A DNA stretch of 64,000 nucleotides from Clostridiales bacterium DTU069 (GTDB lineage: Bacteria > Bacillota > Clostridia > DSM-8532), in contig LFRV01000079.1 in the NCBI GenBank assembly GCA_001512485.1, positions 94,302 through 158,301 on the forward strand, in the 5' to 3' direction. This document shows positions 18,549 to 28,665 of the stretch, in pieces; the first letter of the stretch is position 1, and each line of letters opens with the position of its first letter. The position numbers were made by a program, and so were the translations under genes. The notes beneath the pieces were generated by a model, which was not told the origin of the DNA, ran no database searches, and worked only from the letters and a program-made list of their open reading frames with translations.

Positions 18549-19688
18549 TTGCCCGAAAAAAGGGATTATTATGAAATACTCGGCGTAGACCGCAGCGCAA
18601 GTGAAGCGGAGTTAAAAAAGGCGTACAGGAATCTTGCAAAAAAGTATCACCCTGACGTAAATCCAGGCGATAAGGAAGCCGAAATCAAATTTAAAGAAAT
18701 AAATGAGGCATATGAAGTTTTAAGTGATCCTCAAAAACGTCAGAAATATGACCGCTTCGGGCATGCCGGGCTGGACGGCTCCGGATTCGGTGGTTTCAAC
18801 GGTTTTGGAGGCTTTGATTTTAATTTTGGGTTTGATGATTTATTTGAAGATTTTTTTGGCGGTTCGCCTTTTGGCACAAGAAGAAGACAAAAACCGGGTC
18901 CCAGAAGGGGAGCGGATATTAAATACACTCTCGAAATAACATTTAATGAAGCGGTATTTGGCACGAACAAGGAAATCCGTGTTACACGTCTTCAAACATG
19001 CGGCAAATGCAGCGGTACGGGAGCTAAACCCGGTACATCTCCGCAGACATGCAGGCACTGTAACGGAACCGGTCAGGTTCGTCATGCCCAGGCCACTCCG
19101 TTTGGACAGATGATTAACATGAGGACCTGTGATGTTTGCCGCGGTGAAGGCACAATTATTTCCGATCCCTGCGATGAATGCCGCGGCAGCGGAAGACAGC
19201 AAAAAACTTCGAAGATTAAAGTGGAAATACCGGCAGGAATAGATAACGGGCAGACAATATCGCTGCGCGGAGAAGGAGAGCCAGGCCTTAGAGGAGGACC
19301 GCCGGGAGATTTGTATGTTAACATAAGAGTTCAGCCGCATCCGATTTTTATACGGGACGGTTATGATATTATGTGTGAAATACCGATTACGTTTACACAG
19401 GCGGCTTTGGGGGCGGAGTTGGAAATTCCGACCCTTGAAGGAACGATGAAATACAGCATACCGGAAGGCACCCAGACGGGAACAGTGTTCCGTTTAAGGA
19501 ACAAAGGAATAAAACACCTGCGCTCAAATGCCAAGGGCGATCAGTTTATAAAAGTGAACGTGGAAGTCCCTAAAAAACTTACGGCAAAGCAAAAAGAACT
19601 GCTGCGCCAGTTTGCGGATATCAGCGGAGAAGATGCGTTTGAGCAAAGAAAGAACTTCTTTGATAAAATGAAGGATTTGTTTCAATAA
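18549..19688 (+). CDS. dnaJ: chaperone DnaJ (Hsp40)
   Basis: Stimulates DnaK ATPase and delivers clients. J domain at the start ([10 protein letters not shown], then YHPDVN with the HPD motif), a Gly/Phe-rich linker ([15 protein letters not shown]), a zinc-binding domain with four CxxCxGxG-type repeats ([32 protein letters not shown]), then the C-terminal substrate domains. GGGGG at 18535-18539 fits a TTG start at 18549; another TTG at 18540 overlaps the site. 379 residues, normal. Confidence 0.97.
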   Translation: MPEKRDYYEILGVDRSASEAELKKAYRNLAKKYHPDVNPGDKEAEIKFKEINEAYEVLSDPQKRQKYDRFGHAGLDGSGFGGFNGFGGFDFNFGFDDLFEDFFGGSPFGTRRRQKPGPRRGADIKYTLEITFNEAVFGTNKEIRVTRLQTCGKCSGTGAKPGTSPQTCRHCNGTGQVRHAQATPFGQMINMRTCDVCRGEGTIISDPCDECRGSGRQQKTSKIKVEIPAGIDNGQTISLRGEGEPGLRGGPPGDLYVNIRVQPHPIFIRDGYDIMCEIPITFTQAALGAELEIPTLEGTMKYSIPEGTQTGTVFRLRNKGIKHLRSNAKGDQFIKVNVEVPKKLTAKQKELLRQFADISGEDAFEQRKNFFDKMKDLFQ

Positions 19689-19710
19689 ATCCGATAAATG
19701 GGTGAAGCAG

Positions 19711-20643
19711 ATGAATTGGCTCGAAGTTACGGTTACTATAGAATCCAAATGGCAGGATATAATTTCTGAAGTTTTTATTGAACTGGGAATTCAGGGTATA
19801 GAGGTTGTAGACCCTGAAGATTTCCGCAGGCTCCTCGAAGAGCGCAAATACTTGGATTATGCAGCGGATGATTTTCTCAGCGGTCTTGGAGATAATATCA
19901 TTATCAGGGCTTATTTCAGCGCAGATGATAAAGACAGTCGCAGCCTGCGAAAAAAACTTATTGAAGCGTTCAAACGGTATTCGGTATCGCCCTGTCCACA
20001 TATTGAAATACGCGAACGTAACGATTACGAATGGAAAGACAACTGGAAGAAGTATTATAAAACGTTTCCGATTTCAAAAAGAGTGATTATAAAGCCATCC
20101 TGGGAAGACTTTAATGCTCCGGCGGATAAAGTGGTTATTGAGCTTGATCCCGGAATGGCGTTCGGAACGGGAACACATGAAACAACCCGTTTGTGTGCGA
20201 TCATGCTCGATGATATAGTAAAGGGCGGCGAAAAGGTACTCGATCTCGGGTGCGGGACGGGAATACTCGGGATTATTGCCGCAAAGCTGGGAGCCTTTAG
20301 CGTAACCTGCGCGGATATAGACGAAATTGCATGCAGAACGGCAATAGAAAATATCCGGAATAACGGAGTTGATTCAAAAGTTGCCGTAATACATGGAAGC
20401 CTTAACGATATAAAGCGTGAACGGTATGATATTATTTTGATTAACATAATAACCGATGTTATCCTGTCGCTGCTTCCATTGCTGCATGCGTATTGCACCG
20501 ACAATACAAATATTGTGCTAAGCGGTATTACTAAGGAAAGAAGAAAAGAGATAACCGAAGCGGTAAGCAAATCAGGATATCGCATTATACAGGAGTTGTT
20601 TGATGGGGAATGGATGGCTGTAAGAATCTGCACAGGTTCGTGA
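19711..20643 (+). CDS. prmA: ribosomal protein L11 methyltransferase
   Basis: SAM-dependent trimethylation of L11. The N-terminal substrate domain opens NWLEVTVTI; the methyltransferase domain shows LDLGCGTGILGIIAAKLGA (motif I), and INIITDV takes the place of the usual NILA motif. GGGTG precedes the ATG at 19711; an in-frame GTG at 19702 is less likely. Follows dnaJ by 22 bases and overlaps rsmE by 34, the common dnaJ-prmA-rsmE order. Its target gene rplK is also in this window. Confidence 0.95.
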   Translation: MNWLEVTVTIESKWQDIISEVFIELGIQGIEVVDPEDFRRLLEERKYLDYAADDFLSGLGDNIIIRAYFSADDKDSRSLRKKLIEAFKRYSVSPCPHIEIRERNDYEWKDNWKKYYKTFPISKRVIIKPSWEDFNAPADKVVIELDPGMAFGTGTHETTRLCAIMLDDIVKGGEKVLDLGCGTGILGIIAAKLGAFSVTCADIDEIACRTAIENIRNNGVDSKVAVIHGSLNDIKRERYDIILINIITDVILSLLPLLHAYCTDNTNIVLSGITKERRKEITEAVSKSGYRIIQELFDGEWMAVRICTGS

Positions 20644-21401
20644 TACAACCTGGGTATATAAAAAACGATGCCGCTGTTATATCGGGAAGCGAAGCAAAGC
20701 ATATGCTCAATGTTTTGCGCCTTCGAAAGGGCGACAGGTTTATAGCCTTTGACGGTATGGGTTTTGAATATGAAATGGAACTTGTATCATTTGAAGACAA
20801 TACCGCCTACGGAAGGATATTGAGAAAATACGACCCTAAAACCGAGCCCGGGATAAAGGTAATACTTTACCAGGGGCTTCCTAAATCCGATAAAATGGAT
20901 TTGATAGTTCAAAAAACGGTTGAACTGGGTATATATAAAATTGTTCCGGTAATAACGCAGTTTTCGGTGCCGAGAATCCGGGTAAAAGATACCGTAAGAA
21001 AGCTTGAACGGTGGAACCGGATCTCCCTCGAAGCCAGCAAACAATGCGGGCGGGTTGTTGTACCCAAAGTGTCTGAACCTGTTGATTACGAAGCCGCCCT
21101 GAATCATTGGGGTGATATGGCAAAAGCCCGTCCGACCGGCACGAGCATGATGGTTTTCTGTTATGAAGGAGAGGCAAAAAAATGTTTGAAAGATTTATTC
21201 AAATGTTATAATATAAATTGTGTTGACTTAGTCGGCGTTTTTATCGGCCCGGAAGGCGGGTTCTCGCCTGACGAGATACATATGGCGGAGGCATGCGGTA
21301 TTTCGCCGGTTAGTCTGGGCAGAAGAACTCTAAGAACGGAAACGGCTGCAATAGCGGTTTTATCAGTTATAATGCATGAAATGAGTGATATGCTCCCATG
21401 A
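20610..21401 (+). CDS. rsmE: 16S rRNA m3U1498 methyltransferase RsmE
   Basis: SPOUT-class enzyme methylating U1498 of 16S rRNA. N-terminal PUA-like domain (GSEAKHMLNVLRLRKGD), C-terminal SPOUT knot with IGPEGGFSPDEI and LGRRTLRTETAAIAVLS, the SAM-binding signature. The start ATG at 20610 lies inside prmA (34-base overlap), implying translational coupling. 263 residues is slightly above the usual 245-250, with a small insert around KARPTGTSMM. The stop overlaps the next start as ATGA. Confidence 0.95.
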   Translation: MDGCKNLHRFVIQPGYIKNDAAVISGSEAKHMLNVLRLRKGDRFIAFDGMGFEYEMELVSFEDNTAYGRILRKYDPKTEPGIKVILYQGLPKSDKMDLIVQKTVELGIYKIVPVITQFSVPRIRVKDTVRKLERWNRISLEASKQCGRVVVPKVSEPVDYEAALNHWGDMAKARPTGTSMMVFCYEGEAKKCLKDLFKCYNINCVDLVGVFIGPEGGFSPDEIHMAEACGISPVSLGRRTLRTETAAIAVLSVIMHEMSDMLP

Positions 21402-21769
21402 AGGAAATTTCTTTTGTTATTGTTGATGATGCTGTCTTTATGAGGACGATAATTAAAAAAATGATAGAGCAGGTTGACGGGTATACCGTGGTCGGTGAAG
21501 CGACAAACGGGCACGAAGCTATAGAAGCGGCAAAGAAATATCAACCTGATATAATGACTTTGGATATTACAATGCCGGAAATGGACGGGATTGTTGCAGT
21601 TCCTGAAATACTGAAGGTAAGTCCCAATACGCGCATTATTATGGTATCGGCAATGGGGCAGCAGTCAATGGTAATTGAAGCAATAAAAATGGGTGCTAAG
21701 GATTTTGTTATCAAGCCTTTCGAGAAATCAAGGGTTTACCAGGCGATAAAAAACGTACTGGCAATGTAG
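21398..21769 (+). CDS. stand-alone CheY-like response regulator
   Basis: 123-residue receiver domain with no output domain. Acid pair Asp10-Asp11, phospho-acceptor Asp56 (LDITMPEMDG), Ser84 at the Thr/Ser switch site (VSAMGQQ) and Lys106 (IKPF) are all intact, so it should be phosphorylatable. Similar single receivers act as CheY. Its ATG overlaps the rsmE stop by four bases (ATGA), so it is translated with an rRNA methyltransferase. No kinase is adjacent; a CheA-like gene at 13041 and a CheX-like gene at 36439 are in the window. Confidence 0.92.
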   Translation: MKEISFVIVDDAVFMRTIIKKMIEQVDGYTVVGEATNGHEAIEAAKKYQPDIMTLDITMPEMDGIVAVPEILKVSPNTRIIMVSAMGQQSMVIEAIKMGAKDFVIKPFEKSRVYQAIKNVLAM

Positions 21770-21922
21770 TAGTCCGTCCGCATATCATTATGTCCGACAT
21801 TGGCCAGAATGTTCTTTTTAATAGTTTTACTCCTGTGCTTTCCTGAAAGGGTGTATATACGCCTGGTTTTTTGGGAGAGGTGACCGGGGCTGGCGCGGAT
21901 TTGAACCGGGAGGTCAAATGTA

Positions 21923-22801
21923 ATGCTAAAAAGTATGACCGGGTATGGTCGGTGCGAATATCAGGATAGCAATTTAAGAATGACAGTGGAATTAAAGTCC
22001 GTGAATCACAGGTACTGTGAAGTTTTTATACGTATGCCGAGGCAGCTTGGTTCTTTTGAAGACAGGATCCGTACTCTTATTATGGAGCGCATTTCAAGAG
22101 GCAAAATAGACGTTTTTCTTAATTGGGACAATTTAAGTGATCAGGCAAAGGAAGTTATTCTTGATGAAGGTCTTGCAAAAGCATATTATAATGCATTGAT
22201 GAAAATTTCAGCCGGACTTGGATTGCGTGATGATATCTCTTCTTCAACGCTGGCAAAATTCCCCGACATTCTGAAAGTGGAAAAAAAGGATGAGGATGAC
22301 GAAGCTATCTGGGCGGTGATAAAAACCGCCGTAAATGATGCTCTGGACAGGCTGATAATTATGAGAGAAAAAGAGGGGGAAAAACTGCAGAAAAGTCTGT
22401 CGGATATTCTTTGCAGCATAGAGTCCCATGTATCCTTTCTTGAGACCCGTGAGCCGGTTGTAGTGCGTGAATACAGGGATAAGCTTTCGGCAAGAATACA
22501 GGAGTTAATGGAAAACAATGTTGTTGACGAAACGCGCCTTGCTATGGAAGTCGCTATTTTTGCGGACAGGTGCTGTATAACCGAGGAATTGGTACGTTTA
22601 AAAAGTCACATTTCTCAATTCAGGGATATAATGAATATGAATGGTGCCGTAGGAAAGAAAATGGATTTTCTCCTGCAGGAGATGAACCGGGAGGTTAATA
22701 CGATCGGATCAAAATCAAATGATTTGGAGATAACAAAACATGTCGTGGAACTAAAGAGTGAAATTGAAAAGGTAAGGGAACAAATACAAAATATAGAGTA
22801 A
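21923..22801 (+). CDS. yicC: YicC/YloC family endoribonuclease
   Basis: Belongs to the YicC/YloC family, now regarded as endoribonucleases. Opens MLKSMTGYGRCE, the family signature, with ELKSVNHRYCE nearby; the C-terminal DUF1732 region has EELVRLKSHISQF and GKKMDFLLQEMNREVNTIGSKSN in usual form. 292 residues. GGGAGGTC precedes the ATG. It leads the common Firmicutes set yicC-remA-gmk-rpoZ. Confidence 0.95.
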   Translation: MLKSMTGYGRCEYQDSNLRMTVELKSVNHRYCEVFIRMPRQLGSFEDRIRTLIMERISRGKIDVFLNWDNLSDQAKEVILDEGLAKAYYNALMKISAGLGLRDDISSSTLAKFPDILKVEKKDEDDEAIWAVIKTAVNDALDRLIIMREKEGEKLQKSLSDILCSIESHVSFLETREPVVVREYRDKLSARIQELMENNVVDETRLAMEVAIFADRCCITEELVRLKSHISQFRDIMNMNGAVGKKMDFLLQEMNREVNTIGSKSNDLEITKHVVELKSEIEKVREQIQNIE

Positions 22802-22819
22802 TATATTTATCCGTTTGAT

Positions 22820-22847
22820 TTGCCTGAGCCTTGAATGTTGATATAAT
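22820..22847 (+). promoter_or_regulatory. candidate promoter for remA-gmk
   Basis: TTGCCT at 22820-22825 and TATAAT at 22842-22847, 16-base spacer, 31 bases before the remA start. Confidence 0.55.
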
Positions 22848-22878
22848 TATGTCTCTGTAAAACTGGAGGATTTGAATA

Positions 22879-23163
22879 ATGAAACTAATAAATGTTGGAT
22901 TTGGAAACATTGTATCCGCAAACCGCATAGTCGCCATTGTAAGCCCGGAATCGGCGCCGATAAAACGTATCATCCAGGAAGCAAGAGAACGCGGGATGCT
23001 TATAGACGCGACATATGGAAGAAGAACCCGTGCGGTAATTGTGACCGACAGTGATCATATTATACTTTCGGCGGTTCAGCCGGAAACGGTAGCTCACAGG
23101 CTAAGCGGCAAAGGAAGCGATTCGCTCGCGATTGATGAAGACGATCAGGAGGCTGCGGAATGA
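22879..23163 (+). CDS. remA: RemA-like extracellular matrix regulator (DUF370)
   Basis: In Bacillus subtilis RemA is a ring-forming DNA-binding activator of biofilm matrix genes. The family core is plain here: [30 protein letters not shown]... and [37 protein letters not shown]. 94 residues; the last 15 ([18 protein letters not shown]) are an acidic tail. ACTGGAGG precedes the ATG. Overlaps gmk by four bases (ATGA). Confidence 0.93.
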   Translation: MKLINVGFGNIVSANRIVAIVSPESAPIKRIIQEARERGMLIDATYGRRTRAVIVTDSDHIILSAVQPETVAHRLSGKGSDSLAIDEDDQEAAE

Positions 23164-23750
23164 AATCAGGTCTTCTGGTGGTTGTATCAGGACCGGCAGG
23201 AGTAGGTAAGGGTACTGTTGTGTCGCGTGCAAGGGAAAAAAACAATAACATTGTGTATTCTGTTTCTGCGACTTCCCGAAAACCAAGGCCGGGTGAAGTA
23301 GAAGGAAGAAACTACTTTTTTGTTTCGCGAGAGCGTTTTAACGAAATGATAAAGAATAATGAGCTTCTTGAGTGGGTAGAATACTGCGGCAATTTCTATG
23401 GAACGCCAAGAGCGTATGTTGAAGAGCAGTTAAAAAAGGGCCGTATTGTTCTTCTTGAGATTGAGGTTGAAGGTGCCGGCAACATTAAAAGGCAATACCC
23501 TGAATGCGTTTCAATATTTATTGCCCCGCCTGATCCTGATGAGCTTAAAAGAAGGATAACAGGCAGAGGAACAGAGCCGCCCGACGTCATTGAGAAAAGG
23601 ATGCGCAGAGCAAAAGAGGAAATGGAGCGTATGTCGGAATATGATTATGTTATTATAAATGATACGATAGAAGATGCTTCGGACAGATTGATTGAAATTT
23701 TGGAAATTGAACTTGAAGCCGCAAACAAAGGAACGTCTGCAAACCGGTGA
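23160..23750 (+). CDS. gmk: guanylate kinase
   Basis: Phosphorylates GMP to GDP. P-loop [15 protein letters not shown] at residues about 10-24, GMP-binding [19 protein letters not shown], and [19 protein letters not shown] with the lid. 196 residues. The Gly at the usual Ser of GxGKST (here GKGT) is a known variant position in P-loops. Coupled to remA by a four-base overlap. Confidence 0.96.
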   Translation: MKSGLLVVVSGPAGVGKGTVVSRAREKNNNIVYSVSATSRKPRPGEVEGRNYFFVSRERFNEMIKNNELLEWVEYCGNFYGTPRAYVEEQLKKGRIVLLEIEVEGAGNIKRQYPECVSIFIAPPDPDELKRRITGRGTEPPDVIEKRMRRAKEEMERMSEYDYVIINDTIEDASDRLIEILEIELEAANKGTSANR

Positions 23751-23774
23751 ATAACAGCCTTCTGTTTGATAATC

Positions 23775-23803
23775 TTGTCAGTTTCCATGTTTTGTTTTAA
23801 TAT
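23775..23803 (+). promoter_or_regulatory. candidate promoter for rpoZ-glyS
   Basis: TTGTCA at 23775-23780 and TAATAT at 23798-23803, 17-base spacer, about 65 bases before rpoZ. Confidence 0.5.
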
Positions 23804-23868
23804 AGCATAATGATGCATTGTTAATTCGAGCTAAGTATGACAATAAATAAACAGGGAGTGATATTGTT

Positions 23869-24264
23869 ATGATAAAACCTCCGATATCGGAACTGCTTAA
23901 AAAAGTTGATAACCGTTATACTCTTGTGATAGCGACGGCAAAAAGAGCCCGTATGCTGAATAATGGAGCACAGCCCCTTGTCGAAATAAAATCGGATAAG
24001 GATGTGACAATAGCTATAGAAGAAATAAAAGAAGGGAAAGTTAAATACCGGTATACCAGAAAAGGTGAGGCTTCTAAACCGGAAGAGAATAAAACAGTCG
24101 AATTCGCTGAAAATGCGGAATCGCATGAAACCATTAATGAAAATAATAACGAATTGGAATATATATCGAATGAAGCTGAACAGGAAGAAACCAAAACGGA
24201 TAACGAGCCTGAAGGTGCTGATATTTTAATCCGAGAGATAAAGCAAATACAGGAGGAAAAATAA
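23869..24264 (+). CDS. rpoZ: RNA polymerase omega subunit with acidic tail
   Basis: Omega binds and stabilises the beta-prime subunit. The first 70 residues match RpoZ (MIKPPISELLKKVDNRYTLV, AKRARMLNNGAQPLVE, KDVTIAIEEIKEGKV). The remaining 60 are very rich in Glu and Asn (for example EENKTVEFAENAESHETINE), likely disordered, so 131 residues exceeds the common 65-90. GGGAGTG precedes the ATG. Its stop is directly followed by glyS, a neighbour different from the usual coaBC-priA. Confidence 0.88.
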   Translation: MIKPPISELLKKVDNRYTLVIATAKRARMLNNGAQPLVEIKSDKDVTIAIEEIKEGKVKYRYTRKGEASKPEENKTVEFAENAESHETINENNNELEYISNEAEQEETKTDNEPEGADILIREIKQIQEEK

Positions 24265-25653
24265 ATGGCTTTTGAGAAGACGATGGAAAAAATCGTTGCC
24301 CTTGCAAAAAACAGGGGATTTGTATTTCAGGGTTCTGAGATATACGATGGGCTTGCCAATACGTGGGATTACGGCCCGCTTGGGGTAGAGTTTAAAAACA
24401 ATATAAAAAGGCTTTGGTGGAAGAAGTTTATACAAGAAAGCCCGTATAATGTCGGGGTTGACTGCGCGATACTGATGAATCCGATGGTTTGGGTCGCGTC
24501 AGGCCATGTGGGAGGTTTTTCAGATCCGCTTATTGACTGCCGGCAGTGTAAAACAAGGCATCGCGCCGACAAATTAATCGACGACTGGAATAAAGAAAAC
24601 GGGATCGATATGGTTGTCGATGGTCTCAGTGATGAAGATATATCGAAGTATATTGCGGCAAAAAACATTGGATGTCCTGATTGCGGCGGTCACAATTTTA
24701 CGAATATACGCAAGTTCAACCTTATGTTTAAAACCTTTCAGGGAGTTACCGAAGAATCAAAAAATGAAATATATCTAAGGCCTGAAACCGCTCAGGGTAT
24801 ATTTGTCAACTTTAAGAATGTAATGCGTTCAACTCGCAAAAAGATACCTTTTGGGATCGGGCAGATCGGAAAGTCCTTCCGTAATGAGATTACACCGGGA
24901 AATTTTACATTCAGAACACGCGAATTTGAGCAAATGGAATTGGAGTTTTTCTGCGAGCCCGGTACGGACATGGAATGGTTTGTCTATTGGAAAAACTTTT
25001 GCAGGGATTGGCTTTTGTCGTTGAACATAAAAGAAGAAAACATACGGTTCAGAGATCATTCCAAGGAAGAATTAAGCCATTACAGCAAAGCTACAACCGA
25101 TATTGAGTATAAATTCCCGTTCGGATGGGGAGAACTGTGGGGTATAGCCAACAGGACGGATTTTGACTTAAAACAGCATATGGAACATTCGAAAGAGGAT
25201 TTAAGCTATTTTGATCCTGTTACAAACGAAAAATATGTGCCATATTGTGTAGAACCTTCTTTGGGCGCGGATCGCGTTACGCTTGCTTTTTTGTGTGACG
25301 CGTATGACGAAGAAGAAATTGGACCGGACGATGTGCGGACGGTTCTTAGATTTCATCCTGCGGTAGCGCCGGTGAAAATAGCTGTCTTGCCGCTGTCAAA
25401 AAAACTTGGCAATGAAGCTTATGAGATTTACAAAGAACTGATTGCATATTACGTATGCGAATATGACGAAACCGGGAGCATCGGGAAACGATACCGCAGG
25501 CAGGACGAGATTGGCACGCCTTACTGCGTCACTTATGATTTTGATTCATTGGAAGATAAAAAGGTTACAATAAGAGAAAGGGATTCGATGCAGCAGGTCA
25601 GAATTCCGATTGAACATTTAAAAGATTTCTTTATCGGAAAATTTGAGCTGTAA
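24265..25653 (+). CDS. glyS: glycyl-tRNA synthetase, dimeric type
   Basis: Single-chain class II enzyme (alpha-2 type), not the bacterial alpha2-beta2 GlyQ/GlyS pair. The motif [19 protein letters not shown] and motif 2 [26 protein letters not shown] are clear; motif 3 is near [18 protein letters not shown]; an anticodon-binding domain closes the protein. A CPDCGG pair and [12 protein letters not shown] suggest a zinc-binding insertion. 462 residues is usual. ATG follows the rpoZ stop with no gap, and its site (AGGAGG) is inside rpoZ. No T-box was seen upstream. Confidence 0.96.
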   Translation: MAFEKTMEKIVALAKNRGFVFQGSEIYDGLANTWDYGPLGVEFKNNIKRLWWKKFIQESPYNVGVDCAILMNPMVWVASGHVGGFSDPLIDCRQCKTRHRADKLIDDWNKENGIDMVVDGLSDEDISKYIAAKNIGCPDCGGHNFTNIRKFNLMFKTFQGVTEESKNEIYLRPETAQGIFVNFKNVMRSTRKKIPFGIGQIGKSFRNEITPGNFTFRTREFEQMELEFFCEPGTDMEWFVYWKNFCRDWLLSLNIKEENIRFRDHSKEELSHYSKATTDIEYKFPFGWGELWGIANRTDFDLKQHMEHSKEDLSYFDPVTNEKYVPYCVEPSLGADRVTLAFLCDAYDEEEIGPDDVRTVLRFHPAVAPVKIAVLPLSKKLGNEAYEIYKELIAYYVCEYDETGSIGKRYRRQDEIGTPYCVTYDFDSLEDKKVTIRERDSMQQVRIPIEHLKDFFIGKFEL

Positions 25654-25700
25654 CGAACACAGCATTAAATTTGAACCTATTTGAAAAACTAGAATTTTTG

Positions 25701-25729
25701 TTGTTAGAAATTTATACATATGTTATTAT
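25701..25729 (+). promoter_or_regulatory. candidate ppdK promoter
   Basis: TTGTTA at 25701-25706 and TATTAT at 25724-25729 with a 17-base spacer, about 80 bases before ppdK. Confidence 0.4.
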
Positions 25730-25810
25730 GTTTTTTGGCAGTAAACAGGGAATATTTTGCCTATATGATTATCTGATATTTAGATCATAATATACTAGGA
25801 GGAAAATAAC

Positions 25811-28438
25811 ATGAAAAAATACGTGTATTTATTCAGCGAAGGCGACGCGTCAATGCGCAATCTGCTTGGCGGGAAAGGCGCAAACCTTGCCGAGATGACC
25901 GGTTTAGGCCTGCCGGTCCCCAGGGGCTTCACTGTCACAACGGAAGCCTGCACCCGTTATTATCAGGACGGAAAAATAATTGCGAAAGAAATCGAGGCTC
26001 AGATTTATGAAGCCCTTTCCAAAACGGAAGAAATCGTCGGCAAGAAATTCGGAGATCCGAAAAATCCGTTTCTTGTTTCGGTGCGTTCCGGTGCCCGCGC
26101 ATCAATGCCGGGTATGATGGATACCATTTTGAATCTCGGACTGAATGACGAAGTCGTTGAAGGGCTCGCTGAATTAACGCAGAATCCCCGTTTTGCTTAT
26201 GACAGCTACAGGCGCTTTATTACAATGTTTTCAGATGTCGTTATGGAGATAAACAAATCTGAATTCGACAAGGTTATGGACGAAATGAAAGAAAGAAAGG
26301 GAGTCGTACAGGATACGGATTTGGATGCGTCCGATTTAAAGGAACTCGTCGCGAAATATAAAGAACTGTACATTAGAATAAAAGGCGAACCTTTCCCTCA
26401 GGAACCGAAAGCTCAGTTAATGGAAGCGGTAAAAGCTGTTTTTAGATCATGGGATAATCCCCGTGCTATCGTATACAGGCGTTTGAATGATATCCCTTCC
26501 GATTGGGGAACGGCTGTTAACGTGCAGGAAATGGTATACGGGAACATGGGAAATGATTCCGGTACCGGCGTTGCGTTTACGAGGGATCCGGCAACAGGTG
26601 AAAAGAAACTGTACGGCGAGTTTCTTATGAATGCCCAGGGTGAAGATGTTGTTGCGGGGATAAGGACGCCCTACCCCATTGAAAAATTAAAGGAAATAAA
26701 TCCCGAAGTTTATAACCAGTTTGTTGATATAGCTAAAAAACTTGAAAATCATTACCGTGATATGCAGGATATGGAGTTTACTATTGAGCGGGGCAAGCTG
26801 TTTATGCTCCAGACAAGAAACGGCAAGAGAACGGCGGCTGCCGCGCTTAAGATAGCGGTTGATCTTGTGAATGAAGGTATGATTACAAAGGAAGAAGCAT
26901 TATTGAAGGTAGACCCGAAACAGCTTGACACTCTTCTTCACCCGCAGTTTGAACCCAATACTTTGAAAAAAGCGGAGCCGATAGCAAAAGGGCTGCCAGC
27001 GTCTCCAGGAGCCGCAACGGGTAAGATTTACTTTACGGCGGAAGATGCGGTGGAAGCGTTTGAAAAAGGCGAAAAACAGGTTATTTTGGTTCGTTTGGAA
27101 ACATCCCCGGAAGATATAGAAGGTATGCACATTTCGCAGGGTATTTTAACAGGACGCGGAGGCATGACATCACATGCGGCCGTCGTCGCACGCGGAATGG
27201 GAACATGCTGTGTTGCCGGATGCGGGGAAATTAAAATCAACGAAGAAGGCAAATACTTTATTGATAAAAACGGGCGTAAGTTTACCGAAGGAGACTGGAT
27301 CTCAATTGACGGTTCAACCGGAAATATCTATGGTGAAAAACTGCCTACAATAGAACCGAAGATGACCGGCTATTTCAATACCCTTATGGAATGGGCGGAC
27401 GAAGTTCGCAGGCTTAAAGTAAGAGCAAATGCCGATACCCCTGCCGATGCTGCGCAGGCACTGAGGTTTGGCGCAGAAGGGATTGGCTTGTGCAGGACCG
27501 AGCATATGTTTTTTGAAAGCGACAGGATTGGTCCTATGCGTGAAATGATCGTATCACGTACGGCGGAACAGCGTAAAAAAGCATTGGATAAGCTTCTTCC
27601 GATGCAAAGGGCCGATTTTGAGGCTTTGTTCAGGGAAATGAAGGGACTTCCCGTTACTATCCGTTTCCTTGATCCCCCGCTTCATGAGTTCCTGCCGCAG
27701 GACGATGAAGATATAAGAACATTGGCGGACGAAATGGGAATGACGTATGATGAGCTTAATGGAATTATTTGTGAACTGCATGAATTTAATCCTATGATGG
27801 GTCACAGAGGATGCCGCCTGACGGTGTCTTATCCCGAGATAGCCGAAATGCAGACAAGAGCGATTATTGAAGCCGCAATAAATGTTAATAAGGAAGGAAT
27901 GAATATCGTACCGGAAATAATGATTCCGCTCGTCGGTGAAGTTAAGGAACTGAAGTTTGTGAAAGATATCGTTGTTTCAACCGCCGACAAAATAATCAAG
28001 GAAGCAGGCGTAGACTTGAAGTATCTGGTCGGTACGATGATAGAAATCCCAAGGGCGGCCATTACAGCCGATCAGATTGCGGAAGAAGCCGAATTCTTCT
28101 CATTCGGAACAAATGACCTTACGCAGATGACTTTCGGTTTCAGCCGTGACGACGCTGGTAAATTCCTCGAAGAGTATTACAATAAGAAGATATATGAATT
28201 TGATCCTTTTGCGAGACTTGACCAGGTTGGCGTTGGTTCTCTTGTGAAAATCGCCGTGGAAAAAGGGCGGAAAACAAGACCCGATATCAAGCTCGGCATA
28301 TGCGGAGAGCATGGCGGCGATCCGTCGTCGGTTCAATTCTGTCATGATGTCGGATTGGATTATGTATCCTGTTCACCATACAGGGTACCGCTTGCAAGGC
28401 TTGCTGCTGCCCAGGCGGCGATTAACTCCAAAAAGTAA
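25811..28438 (+). CDS. ppdK: pyruvate, phosphate dikinase
   Basis: Interconverts PEP, AMP and PPi with pyruvate, ATP and Pi. In many Clostridia it serves glycolysis with PPi or replaces pyruvate kinase. N-terminal ATP-grasp domain (GGKGANLAEM, VRSGARASMPGMMDTILNLG), central phospho-His domain LTGRGGMTSHAAVVARGMG with the catalytic His, and C-terminal PEP/pyruvate barrel (GLCRTEHMF, MIEIPRAA, SFGTNDLTQMTFG, CGEHGGDP). 875 residues is full length. Strong AGGAGG before the ATG; terminator follows. Confidence 0.98.
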   Translation: MKKYVYLFSEGDASMRNLLGGKGANLAEMTGLGLPVPRGFTVTTEACTRYYQDGKIIAKEIEAQIYEALSKTEEIVGKKFGDPKNPFLVSVRSGARASMPGMMDTILNLGLNDEVVEGLAELTQNPRFAYDSYRRFITMFSDVVMEINKSEFDKVMDEMKERKGVVQDTDLDASDLKELVAKYKELYIRIKGEPFPQEPKAQLMEAVKAVFRSWDNPRAIVYRRLNDIPSDWGTAVNVQEMVYGNMGNDSGTGVAFTRDPATGEKKLYGEFLMNAQGEDVVAGIRTPYPIEKLKEINPEVYNQFVDIAKKLENHYRDMQDMEFTIERGKLFMLQTRNGKRTAAAALKIAVDLVNEGMITKEEALLKVDPKQLDTLLHPQFEPNTLKKAEPIAKGLPASPGAATGKIYFTAEDAVEAFEKGEKQVILVRLETSPEDIEGMHISQGILTGRGGMTSHAAVVARGMGTCCVAGCGEIKINEEGKYFIDKNGRKFTEGDWISIDGSTGNIYGEKLPTIEPKMTGYFNTLMEWADEVRRLKVRANADTPADAAQALRFGAEGIGLCRTEHMFFESDRIGPMREMIVSRTAEQRKKALDKLLPMQRADFEALFREMKGLPVTIRFLDPPLHEFLPQDDEDIRTLADEMGMTYDELNGIICELHEFNPMMGHRGCRLTVSYPEIAEMQTRAIIEAAINVNKEGMNIVPEIMIPLVGEVKELKFVKDIVVSTADKIIKEAGVDLKYLVGTMIEIPRAAITADQIAEEAEFFSFGTNDLTQMTFGFSRDDAGKFLEEYYNKKIYEFDPFARLDQVGVGSLVKIAVEKGRKTRPDIKLGICGEHGGDPSSVQFCHDVGLDYVSCSPYRVPLARLAAAQAAINSKK

Positions 28439-28452
28439 AATCAATAAAACAC

Positions 28453-28484
28453 GGGCAGGGCGCAAACCCTGCCCTTTAATTTTT
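28453..28484 (+). terminator. ppdK terminator
   Basis: GGGCAGGG, loop CGCAAA, CCCTGCCC, then TTTAATTTTT. Confidence 0.92.
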
Positions 28485-28603
28485 GTCGCCCGGCGTCACC
28501 GAAAACACCCGAACCAGAGTCACGTACCAACCGGAACGCGACAGCAATGACTCGACCCGTTAATCACCCGCTGTCTTTTCGGCATAACTCTCGCGGGCTA
28601 CTT
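28485..28603 (+). repeat. G+C-rich repeat, copy downstream of ppdK
   Basis: Core 28495-28573 (GTCACCGAAAACACCCGA ... CACCCGCTG) matches the copies at 40018 and 52671. The inner stem reads GTCACGT ... ACGCGAC where the 52671 copy has GCCGCGT ... ACGCGGC: one pair changed in a compensating way, one became a mismatch. The flank CTTTTCGGCATAACTCTCGC matches the inverted flank of the 9563 copy. Confidence 0.75.
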
Positions 28604-28665
28604 GTTTAAAAAGAAACTCTGAGGTGCAACCAACTCTGCGGATTTAGCGCTTAATTGCGTGAAAT

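Noticed and set aside
21890..21925. tRNA-like T-arm on the minus strand (GGTTCAAATCC)
   Set aside because: The flanking bases do not form a 5-bp T stem and no anticodon arm or acceptor stem can be drawn; the stretch is the leader of yicC.
24200..24265. T-box riboswitch for glyS
   Set aside because: glyS directly abuts rpoZ and no T-box sequence or terminator/antiterminator pair lies upstream of either gene.
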